A stretch of 12,000 nucleotides of DNA from contig CM022671.1 in NCBI GenBank assembly GCA_012295275.1, positions 5,079,565 through 5,091,564 on the forward strand. The letters run 5' to 3'. The DNA comes from Chrysomallon squamiferum. Lineage: Eukaryota; Mollusca; Gastropoda; Neomphalida; Peltospiridae. Within the stretch, counting starts at the first letter, position 1. Every line of letters starts with the position of its first letter. Below, in pieces: positions 1-8,150 of the stretch. The position numbers were made by a program, and so were the translations under genes. The notes under the pieces are model-generated. The model worked only from the letters and a program-made list of their open reading frames with translations. It was not told the DNA's origin and did not search any database.

Positions 1-667
1 ATGAAAACAAGGGATCCAAAAATTTGTAGAGTAAACCTCAGTAACATTGATAGATTGAGCTGTAAAATAAAGAAAATATTAAAATAAATAAACAAATAAA
101 ATAAAAAAATTAATAAACTAGTAACACAATAAAAAAAATAAAAAAATCAGAAAAACAAATAAAATTATTACAATAAACAAAAAGATAAATTTAACACTGA
201 AAAAAAAATAAAGATAAAGTAAACATGAAAATATTAAAATAAATAATCAAATAAATAAAAATCTGAAATGCAAATTCAATTAAAAATATTAAAACTAAAC
301 TGATTATTTTTATCTAACTATGTATAAGAACATAATAATGAAAAGCAAAAACAATTTTAAAATATAATAGTAAAAATTCAAACTAAAATAACAATAAAAA
401 TTGCTACCAAACACCCTAACTTTTTTCACATTATACAAAAAAACATATAAGCTACAAAATTAAATAATTATTAATAATAAACAGACATAAAATTATATAA
501 GTAAAAAAATTCAAATTGATTACTAAGAATAATATAACTAATATATAATGAAGAAAAACTAAAATAATAAAATAAAATAAACAAATAAGTAAAAATAAAG
601 AAGAACCTTTTTTATTCAAGAAGTAAAAGAAAAACATAAAAGATTCATACAAAGAGAGATAACTCAC
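1..667 (-). other. Partial intron 5 of the ABC transporter gene, no exon seen
   Basis: This stretch is strongly A-rich on the plus strand, with AAAT, AAAAT and AATA runs. No conserved ABC exporter segment appears in any frame on the minus strand, so the next exon should lie beyond the left edge. The open frame that overlaps it simply reads through exon 5 into the intron. Confidence 0.65.
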
Positions 668-728
668 TGTTATGGCACTCTGTAAGACTTGTGTGTCTGA
701 AGAAAGTCTATTACATAGCTCACCAGTT
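668..728 (-). CDS. ABC transporter exon 5 (TGELCNRLSSDT loop)
   Basis: The acceptor AATATTTCAG|AACTGG and donor ACA|GTGAGT enclose 61 bases, phase 2 in and 0 out. The product is TGELCNRLSSDTQVLQSAIT, the conserved cytosolic loop after core helix 2. The following intron runs to the left edge of the window. Confidence 0.85.
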
Positions 729-967
729 CTGAAATATTTTAAATAACAAATATCATTCATTCTACATGAAGTTGGTTGGAATTATCTCCCATTACACATT
801 TTTTTTAAAGTGGTGGTTAGTTTTGGTAATTTCAAGATTTATAGAGTTCACACTCTATTTCATGATTATGAAATGAAATTACTATATCAAAATTACTAAC
901 AAAAGAACTTTAAAAAAAATAAATGAATAATTAATACAAGTACAGAACAAACTTAAATAGGAAACTA

Positions 968-1003
<36 letters not shown>

Positions 1004-1284
1004 CTGTTTGTGTCAAAGAAAGCCACTTCTTGTTTTATGATAGAAGCATAAAGTTGCTTTCGTAGTCTTGCAACCAGCCTCTGTCCAGCTAAAACAAATA
1101 TCCAGGAACGTATCATGGAGGCGACAGCACCCACAATGTATATACAGACCAGAATCAAAACTGTCATGTCCAGTTCATCTGAAAATTATTGATACAGTTT
1201 GATAACAATAATAAATTATCTGTTCTGAGTATAATTAGAAACTTTTAATTTTAATAATCTTAATAAAAATACAAATACAAAAAT

Positions 1285-1319
<35 letters not shown>

Positions 1320-2960
1320 TAATTAATTAATTTTTCTTTTTAAATATAAAAATAATAAACAATAACAATAATAAAATAAAATCTGTTGCAAAAGCAAGTT
1401 TGAATTCAGGATCATTTTATTTTATATCCACTGTAATGTATTTCTCATATATAAATATTCCAAAACAAATGACTGCCAGATTCCTGATAAAAATACCCAA
1501 TACTATTGAAAACAACCAATAATAATGAAAGCTGATTAACAAATAAAATGAGAATATTCAGTAAACATGCTCACCCATGCTCTTCTGAGCAGCATCTACG
1601 ACTTTGCCAAAAAACAACGGTGCCACCATCTGAGAGCCACTTGAGCCCAGCAAGGCAACTGCAGCAATTGTCAGAATACCAAATTCCTAAAAATAAATTT
1701 TAATTATCTAAATATTATCTAGAAAAAAAAAAATAAATAATAAAAAGTAAATCAGCAATAATAATGATGATGATAATAATACTTTTGAAAATTAGGCAAA
1801 CATAACTATAAATCTAATATATATATATATATATATATATTTTTATAGACAAAATAATAATAATGTGTTTAAATACCGGTTTAGCTAATGCTGCAAGTCG
1901 AATTAAACCAACTTTCTTCACAATAGGCTTCCCATCCTCCCCAATTTCCTGTCCAACAGAATTCAGACGATGAATGCGTCGAATGGCTGAAATCTTTTTT
2001 AAAGCTACGAAACTCCACAGTGACAAAAGTCATCTCAATGACAGAAAAACAGAATGCGCTTATTACAAGTGCATTGTAAGTCACATGCATCATTGTGTAT
2101 GACGAGTCATTAAGATATGCATTTAAAATAAGCCCTCCTTTTGCGGCAGAAAAGGCCAGAAATGCTAAAGATAAAACTATCACAGTAAATCGTAAAAGTC
2201 TGGAATGAATCTGTAGATCTTTCCGGAAAGGTCTGTCCACTAAATGGTAACACATATCTTCCAGAACTGAGTACAGTGGAACTAGAATGATTATTTTTAG
2301 TGCAGCCATGAGAGCCAGGTCAAACACTGATTCAGTTAGATGGAAGTGTACAATGTTGTCCACAAAATACTTTGATGATCCACCTTACAAAGATCAAATA
2401 TAAATATTAAGTATCATATGTGTATTATTTTTAAAACAGAAAAAACCCCACTAAAACTAAATGTTAATAAAATGTGTTAAACATAACATGAGAATATTTT
2501 AGAAATTATAATCATTTAAAATTTTAATATAATTATAATTACATTAAAATAGGTAAATTAAATATATTTTATAAACACATTTAAGATATGAGTACTTTTA
2601 AAATGAAATTACATATTATCACATTAATATATTTGTTCATTCAATAAATACATTAGAGATATGAGACCCTTTATTAAATATGTTACTTTATTATTAGTCA
2701 AGAATATTAGCCTATTATTTAAAGGCTAATATATATATATATGCTATCAATCACCCACCTGTTAGCCACAAAATTGCAGAAAGAAGTCCATCTATAAAGA
2801 AGAAAAATTTCACGATGTTGGTGTAGCGTACTGCTGGTAGCGTGTAGTATGTCCGTCTCTTCTTTGTGGATGGACCAGGGACAACATCTCTGTCTGCCTC
2901 TCCATTCAACAACAGATTAGTCGTACTACATTCAACATCTGTCTTTACATCAGTCGCCAT
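668..2960 (-). CDS. ABC subfamily B half-transporter (TAPL/ABCB9/ABCB10-like), 5' part of gene, five exons
   Basis: Seen: five exons read join(2759-2960, 1877-2383, 1575-1686, 1004-1178, 668-728) on the minus strand, all with GT...AG introns. Phases agree throughout (1, 0, 1, 2, 0) provided one extra A in exon 2 is discounted. The roughly 350 visible residues hold a short hydrophilic N-terminus, four hydrophobic helices, a cytosolic linker, then the first two helices of an ABC exporter domain. The segment VAFFDTNRTGELCNRLSSDT matches the conserved ABCB intracellular loop (the FFD..RTGEL.nRLssDt pattern of ABCB9/ABCB10/TAP). Known: such half-transporters dimerise and move peptides or other solutes across lysosomal, ER or mitochondrial membranes. 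Inference: the four-helix TMD0 favours a TAPL-like lysosomal protein, but the core also resembles ABCB10. The remaining helices and the ATP-binding domain lie beyond the left edge. The frameshift could mean an inactive allele or a sequence error. Confidence 0.85.
972..999. repeat. (TC)14 microsatellite at a splice donor
   Basis: A 28-base TC run lies directly beside the exon 4 donor. On the gene strand it follows GTGT as GAGAGA. Confidence 0.95.
1004..1178 (-). CDS. ABC transporter exon 4 (core TM helix 2 and coupling region)
   Basis: The acceptor ATAATTTTCAG|ATGAAC and donor AACAG|GTGTGA enclose 175 bases, phase 1 in and 2 out. The product contains MTVLILVCIYIVGAVASMIR, then AGQRLVARLRKQLY and SIIKQEVAFFDTNR. 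GQR.v.rLR..ly.si..QEvaFFD is a hallmark of ABCB exporters. The donor runs directly into a GA microsatellite. Confidence 0.88.
1179..1574 (-). other. Intron 3 of the ABC transporter gene
   Basis: It is AT-rich and dominated by an AAAT/AATT tetranucleotide run at about 1291-1332. No exon-like sequence was seen. Confidence 0.7.
1575..1686 (-). CDS. ABC transporter exon 3 (first helix of core TMD)
   Basis: The acceptor TTTTTAG|GAATTT and donor ATGG|GTGAGC enclose 112 bases, phase 0 in and 1 out. The product begins EFGILTIAAVALLGSSGS and continues MVAPLFFGKVVDAAQKSM. This is the family pattern of helix 1 in ABCB half-transporters, where AKPE at the exon 2/3 junction precedes the helix and a P.F.GK.iD motif closes it. 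Confidence 0.85.
1817..1840. repeat. (AT)12 microsatellite
   Basis: A pure AT run of about 24 bases in intron 2 of the ABC transporter gene. Confidence 0.9.
1877..2383 (-). CDS. ABC transporter exon 2 (TM helices 2-4 and linker), frameshifted
   Basis: The acceptor TTTGTAAG|GTGG at 2385-2384 and the donor CCG|GTATTT bound a 507-base exon. Three hydrophobic segments follow each other (starting near FDLALMAALK, LRFTVIVLSL and YNALVISAFC), then a basic linker (ISAIRRIHRLNS) and the segment GLIRLAALAKP that leads into the exporter core. The first part reads in one frame and the linker in another. The switch falls at an A6 run (1995-2000); one A fewer would make the exon 506 bases and restore phase 0 at the donor. 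As written, the first frame meets a stop at 1883-1881, just before the donor. Confidence 0.8.
2384..2758 (-). other. Intron 1 of the ABC transporter gene
   Basis: It is AT-rich and includes a short (TA)n run at about 2727-2741, close to the donor. No other feature was seen. Confidence 0.7.
2759..2960 (-). CDS. ABC transporter exon 1 (start codon, first TM helix)
   Basis: The ATG at 2960-2958 sits in a near-ideal context (TCACCATGG). Sixty-seven codons plus one base run to the donor CAG|GTGGGT (GT at 2758-2757). The first 40 or so residues are hydrophilic, with a basic patch KKRR near residues 33-36. A hydrophobic helix follows from about residue 49 (IVKFFFFIDGLLSAILWL). A second possible donor (GG|GTGATT) lies four bases downstream but would break the phase with exon 2. 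Confidence 0.82.
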
Positions 2961-2995
2961 GGTGACAAGAGTTTAGGTGCAAATGGTTTCAAAAC
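2961..2995 (-). promoter_or_regulatory. 5' leader of the ABC transporter with candidate 5'UTR splice acceptor
   Basis: Thirty-five bases before the ATG follow TTTTATTAATTAG|G, a plausible acceptor. This suggests that the leader is spliced from an upstream non-coding exon, perhaps the one ending at 4157. This is inferred from splice-site shape only. Confidence 0.35.
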
Positions 2996-3000
2996 CTAAT

Positions 3001-3344
3001 TAATAAAATAATTTTGTTAAAAGGTCAAATAAATAAATAAATAAAAATAAAATTAAATAAAATAATTAAAATAAATTATAAATAAACAAATAAATAAATA
3101 GACAAATAAACAGATATATAAATAAATTTAAATAAATAAAATAAATTAAAGTCAAAATAACATTATAGAATGAATGATTAAAGGTTTAACATATTCAAAA
3201 CCACTTCAGTACAGAAGACTGCAACTTAATTAAAACATTGTATATTTATAATAATGTATTACAAGACTAAAATACTAATACATCTCCATGACCTCCAGTT
3301 ACCAATTAGCAACATGAAAAATGTTTTACACCTTCCCATCGATT
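3001..3344. other. AT-rich spacer upstream of the ABC transporter
   Basis: AAAT-type runs fill about 3020-3160; the rest is AT-rich single-copy-looking DNA. No gene was seen. Confidence 0.6.
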
Positions 3345-3541
3345 GTAAATATATTAGCATGATTTTATGGCACTAACTGGACTAAAAAACAGACTAATAG
3401 CAGCACAGAAGTGGACTGATTTATGGCTTTTCAAAAAGAGCTTCTGTGCTCTGGTTGGAATGAGCAATTACTGTGTGTGCACATTGTTAATTAGTCCTGT
3501 GTCCCAGCATACCTCAAAGCACTAACTACTAAGCTGTCTCA
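3345..3541 (-). mobile_element. Decayed tRNA-derived SINE, copy A
   Basis: Read on the plus strand, landmarks follow one another in the order I recall for the reverse complement of a common molluscan tRNA-derived SINE. They are ATTAGCA then TTTTATGGCAC (3353-3372), ACAGACTAATAGCA, ATGGCTTTTCAAA (3423-3435), GCTCTGGTTGGAATGAGCAA (3449-3468), then GCATACC and a tail AGCACTAACTACTAAGCTGT matching the degraded tRNA head. Most differences are transitions, as expected for an old copy. Family assignment is from memory and ends are approximate. There is no coding capacity. Confidence 0.5.
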
Positions 3542-3678
3542 TATATTGATGTTTTCTGATGTATTTCATGTTTGTATTGTTACTGTTGAAGTTTAGACAA
3601 ACAATATTTAAATAAATTTATTGAAGTTCAAAGAAATACAGATATTTAACGTACTAATGATGTAATAAGAGTGGCAGA

Positions 3679-3680
<2 letters not shown>

Positions 3681-3743
<63 letters not shown>
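3681..3743. repeat. (TAA)n microsatellite
   Basis: A nearly pure TAA/ATA run of about 62 bases. Open frames across it encode tyrosine-only runs and are not genes. Confidence 0.95.
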
Positions 3744-3748
<5 letters not shown>

Positions 3749-3937
3749 TATAAATAAAAATAAAAATCCAGTATAAAAATAACATAATCGTAATAACATA
3801 TTTATAACAATAACTAAAATAAGAAAAATGTTTGCTTCTATTTTAACCTGCCAAACCACTGAATTGGGCAAAAAATTAAATAAAATGCACATTGTTTATA
3901 CATTTATGCTGCCAGCTGTGTCAAAATAGACTATATG

Positions 3938-3961
3938 TAATTTATATATAAATTATACATG

Positions 3962-4010
<49 letters not shown>
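3938..4010. repeat. 18-bp AT palindrome followed by (CA)24
   Basis: The perfect palindrome TAATTTATATATAAATTA (3938-3955) lies just before an uninterrupted CA run (3963-4010). Both can adopt non-B DNA structures. Confidence 0.9.
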
Positions 4011-4013
<3 letters not shown>

Positions 4014-4156
4014 AAATATTCATAATCAGCGAAACAAACAATTTTCAAATGCAGATTTGATGCAGTGTTAATTAATAATACAAATTTATTATATTTATGC
4101 AACAAAATGAATGTAAAAACAATACTACAATATCATTAAAAATATGATCATTTCAC

Positions 4157-4225
4157 CTTAATGATCCGATAAAACAATGCCCGATTGAACTTTATTCCGA
4201 CTGGAAATCGATGCGAAAGCTACTA
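4157..4225 (-). other. Candidate non-coding first exon of the ABC transporter
   Basis: On the minus strand a lower-AT, CpG-containing segment ends in ATTAAG|GTGAAA, a fair donor. Joined to the acceptor at 2997-2996 it would give an intron of about 1.16 kb. The 5' limit is arbitrary. No promoter motif confirms it, and the segment overlaps a possible inverted repeat. Confidence 0.2.
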
Positions 4226-4560
4226 TGATACTATCAGTTTAAAATAATAATAATAATATAAAACAGGCCTGGCGGCAATGACTCGGCATAATTTTCTAGT
4301 TGTCACACACTTATCAAACATAAATACCTATTAGTCAGTGCTTCAGTTAGGCGGATGGCATTCGCAATCGGGTTTGTTTTTTACATCATACTTTGTTCGT
4401 TCAAAGAACCGCTACAGCACAGCCGTCTGTCAAAAACAGTACGTCACGTTCTCATAAAAGAGTGCAACGGTGTTCGCGCAATTATCTACCCGTGTCGGAA
4501 TGTCTTAAATTTTTGTACTTGTATATCCGTATAAAACGACGAAAATTAATAGCTTTTAAT
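4160..4560. promoter_or_regulatory. CpG-rich block, candidate promoter region
   Basis: Roughly two dozen CpG dinucleotides occur here, against very few in neighbouring spacers. It lies upstream of the divergent ABC transporter and includes a CRE-like TACGTCACG at 4440-4448. No TATA box or initiator could be fixed. The open frame at 4393-4674 has no recognisable domain and looks like chance in a lower-AT stretch. Confidence 0.25.
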
Positions 4561-5328
4561 GAAAATCTAAAAATTGCAAATTATTTAACAGTTATTAGAT
4601 TATTTTTGCGTATCAACGGTACAAGTTGTAACAAAGACACGCCGAATATAGCTTTCTGTTACTGTTCATTTTAAATAAAAATTGTTCGGTCTTCTTGTAT
4701 TAACTGCTTGTCAAAAATTTGGTCGTGCTTTTTGCCAGCATTTTAATACGAACTGACTATGATACATAATCCATTAAGAGTCCGTTTATATTTAATCAAC
4801 CACACCATAATATAGTACGCAGGTGTCTACAGATACAAATTTCAATTGGTTAACAAATATTGATATCAAATTTTATCAAACTAAACGAATTAAAGCATTA
4901 TGACAGATTTTATAAGACGGCTTGCCTGATGTTATTTATTTTACTTTCCATTATACTTTATATAACCGCATACATAATTTATTAAATATACCTTATCATC
5001 TCTGAAAAAAAAAATCATTAAATGTCAGCGGTTAGTTCCTGATTCATAATCTTCACAAGAGCCACTGGAATAAATTATTCTGTACAAACATAAAGAAAAT
5101 ATGGGTCAAAAATGTTCTCGGATATATTAAGACTGAATAATGAATGAATATGCATGTCCAAAAAATCTGTCCACAGTGATATATATAAAACTGTAGAAAG
5201 GATTTTATTTCAAATTTCATATATACCCCCCCCAAAAAAGCAACCAAAAACCCCACCACCACCAACAACAACAGCAAAAAGCACCAAAAAACCCAACAAA
5301 CCTTGGTATTAATTTCTCTGCTCCCCCC

Positions 5329-5450
<122 letters not shown>

Positions 5451-5579
5451 CTGTAGCAGTATTTTTATTTTTTAAAATATTATTTATTTATATTTACTTA
5501 CTATTTTTATTTTTTTCCCCCTGATATAAAATTTCTTGTATCCACTAGAATAGTGAATCGGTGGATGAGTGTTCGAGTT

Positions 5580-5640
5580 TAAATTTTAATTAATTAATTA
5601 TTTAATTAATTTATTTATTTATTTATTTATTTTTTTTATT
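5580..5640. repeat. AATT/ATTT tetranucleotide tract
   Basis: AATT units pass into ATTT units and then a T-run. This is a low-complexity spacer. Confidence 0.85.
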
Positions 5641-6484
5641 TTTTTCTTAATTCCTCTATTTATTACTATTTTAAATTACTGTTGTTGTTGTTGTTCGCTG
5701 TTGCTAATTAATTTATTTATTTCTTTAGGGTATTTATTTATGTTTTTAAAATCATTCCTCGCCATTTTTCAGACTAAATGAGAAATACAGACCTCGTTTC
5801 AAACTGCGAATCAGGTATTTTTAATCAGTACCAGACACACATAATTTATGTAGATATGTAATTATATAAACGTGCTGTATATAATATGCATACAGATAAC
5901 CGAACAGAACAGAACAAATAAATAAAACGATCAAATATAATACTTGATATTCAAAATTGTCATTTGTTGGCAATTCAAATAAGCGCAGTTTTCTAATACT
6001 GTGATTTCGTAGCACTCTTTAATAAATATAAATATCACGAGGGGAAATAAATATTAACATTTTTATTATCACAAAGTGGCGCTGCGTGTTGTTTGTTATT
6101 TTAATCTGATTAAAAGGAGTGTTACTGAACCGAATCAGTGAGTCCAAGTTCTTTAAATTACAGGTCACTTAAGAAAAATGCACCGTTATAGTTCTCAGAT
6201 AAAACCAAACAAATAAAGAGTACGAACACGACATAATAGTTTTGTTGTTAGGCTGAAGACTTTCTGATTTAGCTATTTCGCACGTTTATTCCTTTGATGT
6301 TAAGTAAATTTTGATAAAACTGACAAGTTGTAAAATGCGTTTATCAGTGATGGATTAAAATGAATAAGTAAATAAATAAACAAATAAATGTTTTGAAGAT
6401 AAGAACTTAATAAATACAAAGACGGAAAAAGAAATGGTAAATGGATAGGTATAGATTCTAATTAACATAAGATAAGTAAATATA

Positions 6485-6504
6485 TGTTTGTATGTACGTA
6501 TGTA

Positions 6505-6596
<92 letters not shown>
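6485..6596. repeat. Compound (TATG)n-(TG)n-(TA)n-(GA)n microsatellite
   Basis: Four dinucleotide or tetranucleotide blocks abut: TATG-like (6489-6510), TG (6509-6537), TA (6537-6558) and GA (6559-6596). Open frames on both strands through it encode simple dipeptide repeats and are artefacts. Confidence 0.95.
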
Positions 6597-6597
<1 letters not shown>

Positions 6598-6719
6598 GTA
6601 GATAAATATCTACATAGATTGATAGAAAGATTGAGAGAGAAAGACAAACTGACAGAAACAGACGGATAGAAAAGGAAAGGAAACATGTACTTTTATCATA
6701 AACAGTAAATCAACTGTCT

Positions 6720-6724
<5 letters not shown>

Positions 6725-6803
<79 letters not shown>
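6725..6803. repeat. (TC)39 microsatellite upstream of the C1q gene
   Basis: A 79-base uninterrupted polypyrimidine TC run ends about 195 bases before the C1q start codon. It is complementary to the GA block at 6559-6596. Confidence 0.95.
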
Positions 6804-6805
<2 letters not shown>

Positions 6806-6899
6806 TTTTTTCCACCCCTGTCATCTCCACTTTGAAAATAACACTTCATATCCCATTTGTCAACCTACCTTACCCATCCCAGCGAGTTCTATTTTTGTT

Positions 6900-6963
6900 T
6901 GAGTCAAAGATAAGACTACTTATTTAATATACACTGTTAGAAATCAGCAGACACGCTATATAG
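6900..6963 (+). promoter_or_regulatory. Candidate promoter of the C1q gene
   Basis: A perfect AP-1 site TGAGTCA (6900-6906) is followed one base later by a GATA-factor site AGATAAG (6908-6914). TATA-like boxes follow: TATTTAATATA (6921-6931) and TATATAG (6957-6963). The downstream box would leave a leader of only about 10 bases; the upstream one gives a more usual length. These are motif matches only. Confidence 0.4.
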
Positions 6964-6997
6964 AGCTGGGAACTAACATCTGCGAAGTCTTTTCAAC

Positions 6998-7076
6998 ATG
7001 GCGCCTCGTTTATTGTTTATGTTTAAAATTCTTATTCTCTACTTTCAACCCTTATACAGCACTTGGACTACAACAG
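6998..7076 (+). CDS. C1q gene exon 1 (signal peptide)
   Basis: Twenty-six codons plus one base end at the donor CAACAG|GTAAAG. The product MAPRLLFMFKILILYFQPLY has a short basic start and a hydrophobic core; cleavage is likely near LYS|T (residues 19-22). No open frame of useful length marks this exon, so it is easily missed. Confidence 0.85.
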
Positions 7077-7465
7077 GTAAAGTATTTTATGTTATCTTAT
7101 TTATTTATTTAATTTTTGTTTGTTTGTATTGCTGAATTATTCTTCTTCTTATTATTATTTAATTACATTGCCAAAGATCACTGTTTGAATTTTTTTCCCC
7201 AGTCAGTTGTGTTTTTTCGACATTTAGTCTAAAAAAGATTGTTTTCTTTCTCTGTTATCTTTAAGAAATTTTTATATTGTGTTTCATGACAATATAAAAA
7301 CAGTAGAATAACAGTTAACTTGGTATTTGATAGACTAAAGTGAGACACAGCTTGGAAATGGAATTGGCCAAATGGGTCACTAACAAGGTTTGATCCTTGA
7401 TCGATTGTGCATCAGTTATATCAGACGACTATGTCATGCCACTTCTGGGTCAAATAAATTTAAAA

Positions 7466-7532
<67 letters not shown>

Positions 7533-8115
7533 GAAAGAAATGACAGGACTACATTGTGTCGACAAATCTTTTAGTTCATAAAGAGAAGAAGAATTATTAA
7601 AAAATTATAATTTGTTATCTCAAATAAAAATTAATTATTTAAGTAATTTATCTATCTATCTATCTGGATTAGGGTAGATTTCACTACTGCAAAACGCTGA
7701 CGTTATAAATATATTTACAGTCCGATCTACCACAATTCCTTATCTCCAAACGCAAACAACGACACTTGAAGCAAACAACTGGAAACAAGAGTTGAAGCAT
7801 TTGCAGTCAGCTTTAAACTACTTGAAAGAGAAATACAAAGATCTGGAAACTCACAGCACGTCTACCCAGTCACGTGTGTATTATATGAATATTCATGTAG
7901 TATTCTGAATAAAGATAACTGTATATTTACAACACTTGCAGATAAATAAACACTCTAAGATATTATATTACTAATCAAACATACATCACGCAGTATTTTA
8001 AATAAGTGCTTATGTATGTATATTTAACAGTGATTTATATTAAATATGAAATACTGATTTGCATAATGCGTGTTTGTAGAAGTTGTAGCAGTAGCAGAAG
8101 TAACAGTAATAAACA

Positions 8116-8150
<35 letters not shown>

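Larger units (their letters stand above)
7077..7720 (+). other. Intron 1 of the C1q gene
   Basis: It holds a decayed SINE (about 7315-7452), AAAT/AAT microsatellites and a short (ATCT)n run at 7650-7665. No extra coiled-coil exon was found in it. Confidence 0.75.

Noticed and set aside
452-760. 102-codon minus-strand frame
   Set aside because: Only the portion at 668-728 is a true exon; the rest is translated AT-rich intron.
1985-2010. A tiny intron (GTAGC...TTTCAG) that would explain the exon 2 frame change
   Set aside because: It would be about 22 bases long, far too short for a spliceosomal intron. A donor at GTAATA further upstream does not match the phase of the acceptor and would delete a membrane helix.
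3680-3892. Open frame ending in a long tyrosine run
   Set aside because: It is a translation of the TAA microsatellite and AT-rich flank.
3681-4010. CRISPR-like array
   Set aside because: The repeats are pure tri- and dinucleotide microsatellites without unique spacers, and the genome is plainly animal.
4393-4674. 93-codon open frame on the plus strand
   Set aside because: No recognisable domain, no signal peptide, and codons typical of chance reading in a lower-AT block; more likely promoter-type or intergenic DNA.
6462-6686. Open frames on both strands over dinucleotide repeats
   Set aside because: Simple dipeptide repeats from TG/TA/GA blocks; no gene-like sequence.
7387-7396. A functional tRNA gene around the B-box-like GGTTTGATCC
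   Set aside because: No cloverleaf could be drawn and no intact A box was found at the proper distance; a decayed SINE explains it better.
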